From NCBI GenBank assembly GCA_004555705.1, contig SFHI01000022.1:6492-70491 (forward strand): a stretch of 64,000 nt of DNA, given 5' to 3'. The notes beneath the pieces were generated by a model that saw only the letters and a program-made list of their open reading frames with translations, did no database searches and was not told the DNA's origin. Position numbers and translations under genes: made by a program. The stretch is from Clostridiales bacterium (GTDB lineage Bacteria > Bacillota > Clostridia > Oscillospirales > Oscillospiraceae). The first letter of the stretch is position 1. Every line of letters starts with the position of its first letter. Of this stretch, positions 44,193 to 52,895 are shown piece after piece.

Positions 44193-44564
44193 ATGCAGAT
44201 CATTTTGAACAACGCTTCCATGACCCCCATCTATGAGCAGCTGGTGGAGCAGGTGAAGAACCATATCCTCTCCGGGGAGCTGCCGGAAAATGAGGCGCTG
44301 CCCTCTGTGCGGGCCCTTTCCGCCGCCCTGAAAATCAGCGCCCTCACGGTGAAGAAGGCCTATGACAAGCTGGAGGAGGACGGCTTTGTGGTGACCGTCC
44401 ACGGCAAGGGCACCTATGTGGCCCCCACCAACCTTTCCCTGGCCATGGAGGCCCGGCGGCGGGCCGTGGAGGAGGACTTCGCCCGGGCCCTGGACAAGGC
44501 CAGAGCCGTGGGCATGACCCGGTCGGAAATCCGGGAACTGCTGGAACTGCTATTGGAGGAATGA
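44193..44564 (+). CDS. GntR-family transcriptional regulator, YtrA subfamily
   Basis: 123 residues. The N-terminal winged helix has PIYEQLVEQVKNHILSGEL, LPSVRALSAALKISALTVKKAYDKLEEDGFV and GKGTYVA. The short C-terminal helical tail (about 45 residues, REEL-type dimerisation helices) defines the YtrA group. The ATG at 44193 follows AAGGGAGGG. Its stop overlaps the ABC ATPase start (ATGA). YtrA proteins repress their own ABC operon and are often relieved by cell-wall antibiotics; the inducer here is unknown. Confidence 0.9.
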   Translation: MQIILNNASMTPIYEQLVEQVKNHILSGELPENEALPSVRALSAALKISALTVKKAYDKLEEDGFVVTVHGKGTYVAPTNLSLAMEARRRAVEEDFARALDKARAVGMTRSEIRELLELLLEE

Positions 44565-45412
44565 CCATGATTTCTGTGAAAAACCTGACCAAACACTACG
44601 GTGACTTCTCCCTGAATGTGTCCCTGGAGATTCCCGAGGGCCGGATCACGGGCCTGGTGGGAAAGAACGGCGCGGGAAAGAGCACCGTCATCAAGTCCAT
44701 CCTGGGGCTGGTTCGCCCGGACGGGGGAACCGTCACGGTGCTGGGCAAGGACGCCGGGGCCCTGACCCCCGAGGACAAGCAGCACATCGGCGCCGCCCTG
44801 TCGGACTCCGGCTTCAGCAATTATCTGACGGTGCGGGACTGCGCAAAAATTCTGGAGAAACTGTACGACCGGTTTGACCGGAAAGCCTTCCTGGATACCT
44901 GCGCCCGGTACGGCCTGCCGGAAAACAAGCAGCTCCAGAAATTCTCCACCGGCATGAAGGCAAAGCTGCGGGTGCTGGTGGCCCTGAGCCACGGGGCGAA
45001 GCTGCTGATTATGGACGAACCCACGGCGGGCATGGATGTGGAGGCCCGGAATGAGATTCTGGACATACTCCGCGCCTACCTGGCGGAGGCGGAGGACCGT
45101 TCGGTGCTCATCACCTCCCACATCGCCACGGACCTGGAGGGGCTGTGCGACGACATCTACCTGATTCATAACGGGAAAATCCTGCTTCACGAGGACACGG
45201 ATGTGATCCTCTCGGACTACGCCGTTCTGAAGGTGACCGAGGCTGCTTTCGCCGGTCTGGACAAAACCTACCTCCTTGCCCGGCGGCAGGAGCCCTACGG
45301 AATGCGCTGCCTGACCAATCAGAAGCAGTTTTACATGGAAAACTACCCCGGGCTGGTCATTGAAAAGTGCGGGATCGACGACCTGATTCTGGGAATGACG
45401 GGAGGAAAATGA
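44561..45412 (+). CDS. ABC transporter ATP-binding protein (YtrB/BcrA-like)
   Basis: 283 residues. Walker A is GKNGAGKST. The signature region FSTGMKAKLRVLVALS is a variant of LSGGQ typical of BcrA/YtrB exporters. Walker B is LLIMDEPTAGMD, with an H-loop in LITSHIATDLEGLC. The C-terminal 70 residues form the usual exporter extension. It is translationally coupled to the GntR gene and followed by the membrane partner. A role in export of, or defence against, a membrane- or wall-active compound is inferred from family. Confidence 0.88.
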   Translation: MTMISVKNLTKHYGDFSLNVSLEIPEGRITGLVGKNGAGKSTVIKSILGLVRPDGGTVTVLGKDAGALTPEDKQHIGAALSDSGFSNYLTVRDCAKILEKLYDRFDRKAFLDTCARYGLPENKQLQKFSTGMKAKLRVLVALSHGAKLLIMDEPTAGMDVEARNEILDILRAYLAEAEDRSVLITSHIATDLEGLCDDIYLIHNGKILLHEDTDVILSDYAVLKVTEAAFAGLDKTYLLARRQEPYGMRCLTNQKQFYMENYPGLVIEKCGIDDLILGMTGGK

Positions 45413-45413
45413 T

Positions 45414-46043
45414 ATGCTTGGATTGATGCGCAAGGACCTGTGCCTGCTGCTCCAGCGGAGCCGGGCTCTGGTGGTCATGGTGGGCGTTGGTGTCATCATC
45501 GGGTTTTCCACGGACGGAGGTTTTCTGATCGGGTACCTGACCATGATCTCGGCGATTTTAACCATCGGCACCATCTCCTATGACGAATTTGACAACGGCT
45601 ACCCCTTCCTGCTGACCCTGCCGGTGACCCGGGGAAGCTATGTGACGGCAAAATACCTTTTCTGCCTCCTGGGCGTCCTGGCAGGCTGGGCGGCGGCCTC
45701 GGTGATCTTCGCCGGGTGCTGCCTGGTCAGGGGGGAAGGGTTCCGCATGGAGCAGCTGGCGGAGGCCCTGGCCTTCCTCCCGGTGGCAGGCCTGATGACC
45801 GCGGTAATGCTGCCCCTTCAGCTGAAATACGGCGCGGAAAAGAGCCGGCTGGCTCTGGCCGTCCTGGCGGGCGGCGTCGTTGCCCTGGGCTATATGGGCA
45901 TGAAGCTGTTCCCCGACCTGCCCGGCTCCCTCTCCGGGATCAGCGGCGCCGCCTTTGGGGCAGCCCTTGTGGGAGCGTGCATTGCCGCCCTGGCCGTTTC
46001 CTTCTATTGCAGTCTTGGAATCATGGAGAAAAAAGAACTCTGA
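45414..46043 (+). CDS. ABC-2 type membrane permease
   Basis: 209 residues with six hydrophobic segments. The opening MLGLMRKDLCLLLQ is the amphipathic helix typical of ABC-2 permeases, and SYDEFDNGYPFLLTLPVTRGSYVTAKYLF is the coupling region of the ABC2_membrane_2 group. GGAGGAAAATGAT overlaps the end of the ATPase gene and serves as ribosome site. It is the last gene of the operon; a short GCCCGGCCCCGCCGGGCGG hairpin follows. Confidence 0.85.
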   Translation: MLGLMRKDLCLLLQRSRALVVMVGVGVIIGFSTDGGFLIGYLTMISAILTIGTISYDEFDNGYPFLLTLPVTRGSYVTAKYLFCLLGVLAGWAAASVIFAGCCLVRGEGFRMEQLAEALAFLPVAGLMTAVMLPLQLKYGAEKSRLALAVLAGGVVALGYMGMKLFPDLPGSLSGISGAAFGAALVGACIAALAVSFYCSLGIMEKKEL

Positions 46044-46073
46044 CCCCCATCACCGCCCGGCCCCGCCGGGCGG

Positions 46074-46319
46074 TGAATTGTTGTTCAGCGGCTTCGCCTT
46101 CAAGTTTCCTGTCATTGCGAAACCAGTGCGCACACTGGTTGTGGCAATCCCCCGGTTAGAGGGGAAATGTACCAAATAGCTCCCGGAATAGCAGGAGACA
46201 CGGCGATTTTTGGTGGTAATTGTTCCCGGTTCCATTCAACCGGGGGATTGCCACGCCAGTGTGCGCACTGGCTCGCAATGACAGCATATTTTTGCGTGTG
46301 CACACGTAAACAACAATTT
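46074..46319. repeat. Type A intergenic repeat, copy A10 (TTG/CAA ends)
   Basis: Forward copy. Ends GAATTGTTGTT / GTAAACAACAATTT again carry the T/A variant on both sides. Confidence 0.9.
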
Positions 46320-46425
46320 ATCCGTCTCCCCAATGGGCATACGGGAAAAATTAACACATTCTTATAGAAAGAGGCCCTTTCCCTTTTCCGCAGAAACCTG
46401 TACAATAGGGTACAGAAAAGGGGGT

Positions 46426-46770
46426 ATGGACATGATGCGCTCAAGGAAAACGGACATCCGCAAGCGCTCCCGGGAGGTGGCACTGGAATACCTGAACGAC
46501 GGCAACGAGGCCGCCCTGCTGCGGCAGATCGGGGCCTTCTTCCTGACGCCCTTCCTGCTTCCCATGCTGGCCACGGTGCCCCTGGGCGCCATCTTCGGAA
46601 AGGTCTATGAAATCTGGGGCTTTCAGAACCTGGGAGGCGGGAAGGCCATGGAAACGGCGGTGCTGATCTCCGCCGTGGCCGCCGGGGTGTACGCGCTGTA
46701 CTTCTTCATCACCTACCGCATTGCCTGCGGCCATGTGCTCTGCCGCGGGGGCGAACCGCTGCAGAGCTAA
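46426..46770 (+). CDS. Small two-pass membrane protein of unknown function
   Basis: 114 residues. A basic N terminus (RSRKTDIRKRSREVALEYL) is followed by hydrophobic segments at about 38-58 and 76-97, ending in CGHVLCRGG. AAAAGGGGG precedes the ATG at 46426. A weak TACAAT -10 lies near 46401, but I could not find a good -35. It stands alone between repeat A10 and the esterase gene. No family recognised. Confidence 0.6.
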   Translation: MDMMRSRKTDIRKRSREVALEYLNDGNEAALLRQIGAFFLTPFLLPMLATVPLGAIFGKVYEIWGFQNLGGGKAMETAVLISAVAAGVYALYFFITYRIACGHVLCRGGEPLQS

Positions 46771-46852
46771 GCTTTTCATGCACAGTCCACAAAAAGCGGC
46801 CCGGTCATTCTGGCACCTTTCCCAAAAGCATCCCGCCTGGTGGAGAACCCCA

Positions 46853-46882
46853 TTGACAAAGGGAAGCCTCCGCGCTTATCAT
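46853..46882 (+). promoter_or_regulatory. Promoter of the esterase gene
   Basis: Perfect TTGACA, 18-base spacer, TATCAT, about 55 bases before the start at 46938. Confidence 0.6.
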
Positions 46883-46937
46883 GGAGGTATTCCGGCGCAG
46901 CTGCCGGCAATACGATGATCGGAGCAGGAGGCAAATC

Positions 46938-48017
46938 ATGGACAATATGACCGTTTACACCCGTGTGGGCAATCAGGGGCAGGAAATCTACGCCTTTACC
47001 TTCGCCTGCAGCCGGAGCGTAGCCAAAGAGAACATTTCCATCACCGGAAACCTGCTGGATACCTCCATCGACTGCTTCCTGGCCATGCAGACCGGACGCC
47101 TGGCCGAGGGAATCCGGGAGGTGCGCTGGGCGGAGGGCATTCTCCGGGTGGAGGTGGTTCCCTTCTCCTTCCAGGCGCCCTACACGCTGAAAATCGGCAG
47201 CGAGACCTTCACCGCTGCGGATTCCGTGGAGACCCGTACCCTCTGGGCCGATGATTTTGTCCCTCTGGAGCGGGATGGCATTCTCTACCGCCTCTATCAG
47301 CCCTCGGGAGAAGGGCCCCGGCCCCTGATCCTGTTCCTCCACGGCGGCGGCGAGGGGGGCCGGGACAACTGGAAGCAGCTGGTGGGCTGCTTCGGGCCCA
47401 CGTTCCTGGCGGAGCAGTATCCGGACTGCTATGTGATGGCCCCCCAGGCGGACCGGGCGGAACCCACCCCGGAGCAGCTGGAGGCCTTCCGCCGCCAGAC
47501 CTTCTACCACAGCTGGAACATGACCGGCTGGGACCGGGAAACCCTGTCCCGGATCTGCGGCATCATCCGGGGCATGATCGCCCAGGGTGCGGTCAACCCC
47601 AAGCGGGTCTATGTGACGGGGCTGTCCATGGGCGGCGGCGGAACCCTGCGGGCCATGAACGTGGGCGCGGACCTGTTCGCGGCGGCGGTTCCCGTGTGCC
47701 CCACCATGACGCCGGAAACCTACCACATCCTGTGCGGACTGACCCACGCGAAAATCTGGATCGCCGCCTCCTACATTGACCATACCCTCTACCGCCACAA
47801 GTACCTGGTGGACGGCATTCTGGCCCTGCGGGACGCGGGAAACCGGGACGCCCACCTGACCCTGTTCTCCCCGGAGGAGCTGGCGGAATACGGCATCGGC
47901 GTCATCCCCGATATGCCCCTGGACGCCCTCTTCGGCTGGAACCACACCTGCTGGATTCCCACCTATCACGACGAAAAGGGCATCATGTCCTGGATGCTGA
48001 ATCAGGTTCGGGAATAG
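46938..48017 (+). CDS. Alpha/beta hydrolase, prolyl-oligopeptidase/esterase-like, with N-terminal Ig-like domain
   Basis: 359 residues with no signal peptide. Residues 1-100 form a beta-rich domain. The hydrolase domain has LILFLHGGGEGG (oxyanion region), VTGLSMGGGGTLRAM (nucleophile Ser in GxSxGG) and a terminal HTCW segment that may carry the catalytic His. Relatives cleave feruloyl, acetyl or peptide bonds. The ATG at 46938 has CAGGAGG 7 bases upstream. It is a single-gene unit with its own promoter. Substrate unknown. Confidence 0.8.
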   Translation: MDNMTVYTRVGNQGQEIYAFTFACSRSVAKENISITGNLLDTSIDCFLAMQTGRLAEGIREVRWAEGILRVEVVPFSFQAPYTLKIGSETFTAADSVETRTLWADDFVPLERDGILYRLYQPSGEGPRPLILFLHGGGEGGRDNWKQLVGCFGPTFLAEQYPDCYVMAPQADRAEPTPEQLEAFRRQTFYHSWNMTGWDRETLSRICGIIRGMIAQGAVNPKRVYVTGLSMGGGGTLRAMNVGADLFAAAVPVCPTMTPETYHILCGLTHAKIWIAASYIDHTLYRHKYLVDGILALRDAGNRDAHLTLFSPEELAEYGIGVIPDMPLDALFGWNHTCWIPTYHDEKGIMSWMLNQVRE

Positions 48018-48062
48018 AGGAACTCCCCCGCCGGGAAAAAACGGTTTCACCCGGCTGAGCGG

Positions 48063-48350
48063 CAGATTGTTGTTTGAAAGTCTAAAGGCTTGCAAAAATA
48101 CCTTCCCCCGGGGGGAAGGGGGACCGCGAAGCGGTGGATGAGGAACGGCGATAGCTACGTCAACAAATGCACGTAAATAGAACAAACCATGCCCAAATAC
48201 GGTGCTTTATTACGCACTGCACAAGAAAGATTCAGCTTTCGCCGATCCTCATCAGTCACCCGAATCGGTTCCGAAGAGCCGCTTCGGGCGACAGCTTCCC
48301 CCCGGGGGAAGCCATGGGCGCTCCCGCGTCAGTGACTCAAACAACAATTT
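48063..48350. repeat. Type D intergenic repeat, copy D2 (TTG/CAA ends)
   Basis: Ends are CAGATTGTTGTTTG / CAAACAACAATTT. The core TACCTTCCCCCGGGGGGAAG and its mirrored copy are shared with D1, but the middle contains about 100 extra AT-richer bases (48165-48265) with no gene. Confidence 0.85.
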
Positions 48351-48380
48351 ATCTTCTTACAAAACAAAGCCGATACACGC

Positions 48381-48425
48381 AAAGAAAATACCCCGGAAGT
48401 CCCCTTGGGAGGGGGGACTTCCGGG
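48381..48425 (-). terminator. Terminator of the UroD-like gene
   Basis: CCCCGGAAGTCCCC / GGGGACTTCCGGGG stem followed on the minus strand by TATTTTCTTT. It lies 12 bases beyond the stop. Confidence 0.8.
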
Positions 48426-48436
48426 GGCTTCTTTTT

Positions 48437-49420
48437 TCAGCCGTAGAACGCGATGGATTTTCGGGCAAGGGCCTCCCTTGCCGTGGGGCACAGGCCTCTG
48501 GCGGGGAGGTACATATTTTTCCCCCCCAGGGGAGAAAGCCTTGCCAGAATGCCGTCGGCCCACTGCTCCGCAGCCTGGGGCTCCATCTGCGGAATCTTTT
48601 CCGTGAGGGTGATGCACAGCCTGTCGCCGTACCGGTCCAGCAGGCCCCACAGGTCGTTGATGCTCTGGCCGTCCCACTTGTCGATGCTCGCCTCCACCAT
48701 CAGCGGCACCAGCTTCTCCACCTTGCCGCAGCAGTGCAGGTCAAAGAGCATCCCGTTTTGGTGGCAGGCCTCCACGATCCGCTTGATATAGGGCAGCAGC
48801 AGCTCCCGGCAGGTATCCGCCGAGAAGAAGCTGGACAGCTGGTGGCCCCAGTCGTCGTGAAAGGTGATCATGTCGATGGCGCAGTAGGTTCTCAGCTTCT
48901 CAAAGAGCGCGATGTAGTACTCCGTCAGCGCGGCAAACAGGGCGTGGAGCTCCTCCTCGCAGTCCTCGTCCACCATGGCCATGGCCGCGTTTTCGAAGTC
49001 CATCAGGGAGATCAGCCGCTCAAAGTAGCCGGTGAATACCATGGTGGCGTTCAGCTCCGTCCGGGAAACCAGGGGCGCGCAGCGCTGCCTCACCGCCTCC
49101 CAGTCGATGGCCTCCAAATCGGGCAGGGGGAGCTTTTCCCGCCACTGGGCCACCTCCTCCAGCAGAGGCTTCCCGGGCATCACCATGGAGCCCCGGACCG
49201 CCGGTTCATAGACCCAGGAAATGCCGAACATATCCGCTCCCCCGGCCTGGGTCACCGGGTCAAAGGGCAGACCGTCCCGGACAAAGCCCCGGGCCACATT
49301 GTCCTTGATCTCCCGGGGGAAAATCATGTTCACCGTGGTCCCCAGGTAAGCCGGCTTTCCATGGCCGATGGTGGCCAGCGCGTTCTCCCGCTGGGAGATG
49401 GGGTAAGTAAGCTGATCCAT
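48437..49420 (-). CDS. Uroporphyrinogen decarboxylase-family protein
   Basis: 327 residues with a UroD-type TIM barrel (HDDWGHQLSSFFSADTCRELLLPYIKRIVEACHQNGM, then LHCCGKVEKLVPLMVEASIDKWDGQ). True heme-pathway UroD has an N-terminal RQAGRY motif, which is absent. The protein therefore belongs to the broad group containing corrinoid methyltransferases (MtaA/MtbA-like) and uncharacterised enzymes. HCCGK resembles the metal-binding HxC region of those methyltransferases. The start at 49420 has CAGGAGG 9 bases upstream; the ATG at 49429 would abut it. No corrinoid protein gene is nearby. It is divergent from the hydrolase/MFS operon and shares a control region with it. Confidence 0.82.
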   Translation of the reverse strand: MDQLTYPISQRENALATIGHGKPAYLGTTVNMIFPREIKDNVARGFVRDGLPFDPVTQAGGADMFGISWVYEPAVRGSMVMPGKPLLEEVAQWREKLPLPDLEAIDWEAVRQRCAPLVSRTELNATMVFTGYFERLISLMDFENAAMAMVDEDCEEELHALFAALTEYYIALFEKLRTYCAIDMITFHDDWGHQLSSFFSADTCRELLLPYIKRIVEACHQNGMLFDLHCCGKVEKLVPLMVEASIDKWDGQSINDLWGLLDRYGDRLCITLTEKIPQMEPQAAEQWADGILARLSPLGGKNMYLPARGLCPTAREALARKSIAFYG

Positions 49421-49476
49421 ATCAAACATCCTCCTGCCGGAAAATTTAGCATAATTTAGCATTCATTCTTTAGAAT

Positions 49477-49505
49477 AGTATAGGTCAAGCGGCCTGGAAA
49501 GTCAA
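49477..49505 (-). promoter_or_regulatory. Promoter of the UroD-like gene
   Basis: Minus strand TTGACT, 17-base spacer, TATACT. Confidence 0.72.
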
Positions 49506-49564
49506 TGTTCATTCCCATAATTCCCGGATAAAATTACACAATTCACCGGAAAATGAAAAAATCA

Positions 49565-49593
49565 TTGACGGTCTCCCCCATTTGTGCTACAGT
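49565..49593 (+). promoter_or_regulatory. Promoter of the CocE-like hydrolase/MFS operon
   Basis: TTGACG, 17-base spacer, TACAGT, about 77 bases before the start at 49670. It overlaps the beginning of a longer reading frame and so supports the shorter start. Confidence 0.65.
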
Positions 49594-49669
49594 ATTTATG
49601 CTAATATTTTTGCTAAATTCGATTTATTTAGCAGGCATCCGCTGCCATCTGTACGCAAGGAGTGATCGT

Positions 49670-51385
49670 ATGAGCAAAGAACAAGCCATCCGGGTTTGCT
49701 ACGACCTGGAAATTCCCATGCGGGACGGGGTGATTCTCCGGGGGAACCTGTATGCGCCGGAGGAAGCCGCCCCCGGGCCGGTGATCCTGCTGCGGTTCCC
49801 CTATCTGAAGGACTCCTTCGAATTCTTCTGGGGAAAGCTGAATCCCCTGCCCCTGGCCCGGGCGGGGTACCGGGTGCTGCTGCAGGACCTGCGGGGCACC
49901 GGCCACTCCCAGGGGGAGATGGACTTTGACGGCCCCTGCCAGAAGCGGGACGGCTACGACACCGTGGAGTGGATCGCCGCCCAGCCCTGGTGCGACGGAA
50001 ACGTGGGTATGTACGGCCTGAGCTACTATGGCTTCACCCAGCTGCTGACGGCGGAAACCCGTCCGCCCCACCTGAAGGCCATCGCCCCCTGGATGCAGAC
50101 GGGGCTATACAAGTACCGGGGCGGCTTCACCACCGGGTCGCTGCACCTGATGTGGCTGCTGGAGCGGTGCCGGGACCGGCTTTCCGGCGATTACTGCACC
50201 ATGCCCGAGCCGGACCGGACCAACGCGCTGCGCCAGGTGGAGCACTACCTGGGCAGCTTCCCCCAGGTGGTGGGCTACCCCCGGGAGGACGACAATCCGG
50301 CGGCCAAGATTCCGGAGCTGCCCCTTCTGCGGGACTATCTGCGCCGGGTTGCCGAGTGCGACGATCCGGCCACCATGGCCCGGGAGGGACGGCCCATTGA
50401 CTTTGACAAAATCGATATTCCCTGCTTCTTCCTGGGGGGCTGGTACGACGACACCTCCAAAAACGGCCCCATTGAGAACTGGATGGCTATTCAGAGCGGC
50501 CCCAGGGGGCAGGAGCGCATCGCCCGCTGCGCCATGGTTATGGGCCCCTGGAACCACGGCGAGGCCATGCCCGACCGGGTGGGAATGCGCGCCTTCGGCG
50601 CCGCCGCGGGCTATCCCATGGGCCGCAGCGTCAGCGACCAGCTGATCCGGTTCTTTGACCGCTATCTTAAGGGCGAGGATAACGGCTGGGACAAGGAAGC
50701 GCCCGTAAAGTACTTCCTTATGGGTGAGAACGCCTGGCACGGCGCGCCGCAGTGGCCCCTGCCCGGCAGCGCGGAAAGAAGGCTGTACCTGGGCGGCAGC
50801 GGCACCCTGGAAGCCTCCTGTGGGGAGAATGGCTGCGGCAGCTATTTCTCCGACCCGGCCAAGCCGGTGCCCGCCAGAATGCCCGGCATCAATTCGGAGT
50901 GCCAGGAGCAGTCCTATGCGGAAGCCCGGGAGGATGTGGCGGTGTATACCTCCGCCCCGCTTCGGGAGGACCTGCAGGTGGTGGGCGCGGTGAAGGCGGT
51001 GCTCTATGTGTCCTCCGACTGTCCGGACACGGACATCGTCTGCAAGCTGACACAGGTGCTCCCCAACGGCCAGAGCATCAACCTCACCGACGGCGCCGTG
51101 CGGGTCAGCTACAACAACGGCTGGAGCCGCAGCTTCCTGACCCCCGGCGAGGTGCGCCGGGTGGAGGTGGACATGGGCAATACCGGGAACCTGTTCCCCG
51201 CAGGCAGCCGCGTCCGCCTGGACATCAGCGGCAGCGCGTTTCCGAAATATGACCGCAACCACCATGTGGCAGCCCGGGTCGGCAGCACGGAGCAGTGGGC
51301 GGTCTCCCACGACACGCTGCATTTCGGCAGAGACTTCCCCTCCTGCCTGATCCTCACCACACAGGCAACAGAAAGGCAGGGATGA
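49670..51385 (+). CDS. CocE/NonD family hydrolase (X-Pro dipeptidyl-peptidase S15-like)
   Basis: 571 residues. The alpha/beta-hydrolase core has LQDLRGTGHSQGEM and YGLSYYGFTQ (GxSYxG, nucleophile Ser about residue 125). The cap domain has FFLGGWYDDTSKNG and an acid/His pair in GPWNHGE. The C-terminal jelly-roll domain (about 370-571) ends with VRLDISGSAFPKYDRNHH. The family covers cocaine esterase, cephalosporin esterases and X-Pro peptidases. The start has AAGGAGTGATCGT upstream; it is cytoplasmic. The next gene, an MFS carrier, overlaps its stop and probably imports or exports the substrate or product. Confidence 0.88.
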   Translation: MSKEQAIRVCYDLEIPMRDGVILRGNLYAPEEAAPGPVILLRFPYLKDSFEFFWGKLNPLPLARAGYRVLLQDLRGTGHSQGEMDFDGPCQKRDGYDTVEWIAAQPWCDGNVGMYGLSYYGFTQLLTAETRPPHLKAIAPWMQTGLYKYRGGFTTGSLHLMWLLERCRDRLSGDYCTMPEPDRTNALRQVEHYLGSFPQVVGYPREDDNPAAKIPELPLLRDYLRRVAECDDPATMAREGRPIDFDKIDIPCFFLGGWYDDTSKNGPIENWMAIQSGPRGQERIARCAMVMGPWNHGEAMPDRVGMRAFGAAAGYPMGRSVSDQLIRFFDRYLKGEDNGWDKEAPVKYFLMGENAWHGAPQWPLPGSAERRLYLGGSGTLEASCGENGCGSYFSDPAKPVPARMPGINSECQEQSYAEAREDVAVYTSAPLREDLQVVGAVKAVLYVSSDCPDTDIVCKLTQVLPNGQSINLTDGAVRVSYNNGWSRSFLTPGEVRRVEVDMGNTGNLFPAGSRVRLDISGSAFPKYDRNHHVAARVGSTEQWAVSHDTLHFGRDFPSCLILTTQATERQG

Positions 51386-52572
51386 CCATGGACGGAAAAG
51401 AAAAATCCCCCGCGGCCGGGGCCTCCCTGTGGAGCTACCGCTATGTGGTGCTGATGGTGGTCAGCTTCTTCATCTCCGGGAGCTTCTACATCATCAACAC
51501 CTCCCTGTCGGAGTACGCCATTTCCCTGGGCGCGTCGCTGTCGCTGTCGGGGGTCATCGTGGGGTGCTTCTCCATCACCGCCCTGGTGGTCCGGCCCTTC
51601 TCCGGGTTCTTCGCCAACCGGGTGCGCAAGAAGCTGCTGTTGCAGATCGCCTGCGTGCTGATGATCGTGTCCTCCCTGGCCTACACCCTGTTCCGGGACC
51701 CGTCGGCCCTGATCTATGTGCGGATTCTCCACGGAATCGGCTTCTCCCTGAACAGCACCGTCTCCCTGGTACTGGTGGGAGCCGTGGTTCCCGACAGCAA
51801 AATCGGCCAGGGCGTGGCCTATTTCGGCCTGGCCCAGATGCTGTCCTCTGCGGTGATGCCCACCCTGGGCGCCTATCTGTCGGAGCACCTCGGCAGGACT
51901 GCCGTGTTCTATTCTGCGGCCCTGGTGGTGGCTGTGGGCCTGGTTTTCCTGTCCACCCTGCGCATCGAGGAGCCGCCCCTGCCCAAGGCAAGCCGCTTCC
52001 ACTTCTCCCTGGGGGAGTTTGTCTGTGTCCGGCTGCTGCCCCTGGGGGTGCTGGGGGGAATGTTCTCCCTGTTTAACGGCATCAACTCCACCTTCATGCT
52101 GGGCATCGGCGCGGAGCGGGGCATCGGAGACATCGCCCTGTACTTCACCGTGAATACGGCTGCCATCATCGTCATCCGGCTGGTTCTGGGCAAGGCGGCG
52201 GACAAGGGCTCCGTGTACCGGGTCATCATCCCCGCCACCGTCTCGGCGGTGATCGCGGCGGTGATGATCGGCATGGCCGGCTCCCTGGCGGTGATTCTCA
52301 TCGCGGCGGTGTTCCAGGCCGGCGGCCAGGGCATGGCCCAGCCCAGCATCCAGGCGGAATGTATCAAACGGGTGGAGCCGGAGCGCCGGGGCACCGCCTC
52401 CAGCACCTACTATATGTGCGCGGACATCGGCCAGGGCTTCGGCGCCATGATCGGCGGCAGAATTTCCGAGAGCTTCGGCTACGGCGCCATGTATTACGGC
52501 CTCGCGGCAATTTTCGTTCTGTGCACCCTCGGCAGCGCCCTTGCCGCCGCGAAAACCCGGAAAGCAAGCTGA
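51382..52572 (+). CDS. Major facilitator superfamily transporter
   Basis: 396 residues with twelve predicted membrane segments, the standard MFS size. The loop 2-3 signature is FFANRVRKKLLLQ, a variant of GxxxDRxGRR, with a similar RLVLGKAADKGSVYR in the second half confirming the internal duplication. The ATG overlaps the hydrolase stop (ATGA), so the two are coupled. It resembles drug or metabolite carriers of Firmicutes. Cargo is unknown but is probably tied to the hydrolase reaction. Confidence 0.88.
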   Translation: MTMDGKEKSPAAGASLWSYRYVVLMVVSFFISGSFYIINTSLSEYAISLGASLSLSGVIVGCFSITALVVRPFSGFFANRVRKKLLLQIACVLMIVSSLAYTLFRDPSALIYVRILHGIGFSLNSTVSLVLVGAVVPDSKIGQGVAYFGLAQMLSSAVMPTLGAYLSEHLGRTAVFYSAALVVAVGLVFLSTLRIEEPPLPKASRFHFSLGEFVCVRLLPLGVLGGMFSLFNGINSTFMLGIGAERGIGDIALYFTVNTAAIIVIRLVLGKAADKGSVYRVIIPATVSAVIAAVMIGMAGSLAVILIAAVFQAGGQGMAQPSIQAECIKRVEPERRGTASSTYYMCADIGQGFGAMIGGRISESFGYGAMYYGLAAIFVLCTLGSALAAAKTRKAS

Positions 52573-52590
52573 GACCCCCGCCAGTTCTTC

Positions 52591-52619
52591 TTGCATCCGG
52601 CCCGCTTTGCTGGTATACT
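52591..52619 (+). promoter_or_regulatory. Promoter of the LacI-type regulator at 52896
   Basis: TTGCAT, 17-base spacer, TATACT. Repeat B7 lies between this promoter and the gene, so it is transcribed in the leader. Confidence 0.65.
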
Positions 52620-52649
52620 GTAAGCAGCCATTCAAAACCATCCGCACAG

Positions 52650-52825
52650 CAAATTGATGTTTGGCGATTCGTTATCGTAAGGGCGGATATTATCCGCCCG
52701 AAACCTTACGGTATTGACAGCACCCCCGTTTACCGGAAACGCTCAATCATCGAACGTTTCGGGCGGCTAATAGCCGCCCCTACGGCAGCAACGGAACGTG
52801 TTCGGAAATCGTCAAACACCAATTT
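52650..52825. repeat. Type B intergenic repeat, copy B7
   Basis: Ends are CAAATTGATGTTTG / CAAACACCAATTT. It is nearly identical to B8 (59387-59562) across the centre (GGTATTGACAGCACCCCCGT). Hairpins are GGGCGGATATTATCCGCCC and GGGCGGCTAATAGCCGCCC. Confidence 0.92.
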
Positions 52826-52895
52826 TGCCTTTCCAAACCGGTTTCGTGAACCGGCACGGAAAGGCCAAACTCCCCGGGAAAGGCAGGTTACCGTT

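Larger units (their letters stand above)
49444..49633. promoter_or_regulatory. Repeated ATTTAGCA/TGCTAAAT operator-like motifs between divergent genes
   Basis: ATTTAGC occurs at 49444 and 49454 as a 10-base direct repeat. A perfect inverted repeat TGCTAAAT-N7-ATTTAGCA lies at 49611-49633, and a half-match TGCTAATA at 49599. They flank the two divergent promoters, downstream of each start site, as expected for a shared repressor. Confidence 0.6.

Noticed and set aside
48437..49420. Heme biosynthesis hemE
   Set aside because: The UroD N-terminal RQAGRY motif is missing and no other heme genes are adjacent; only family-level naming is justified.
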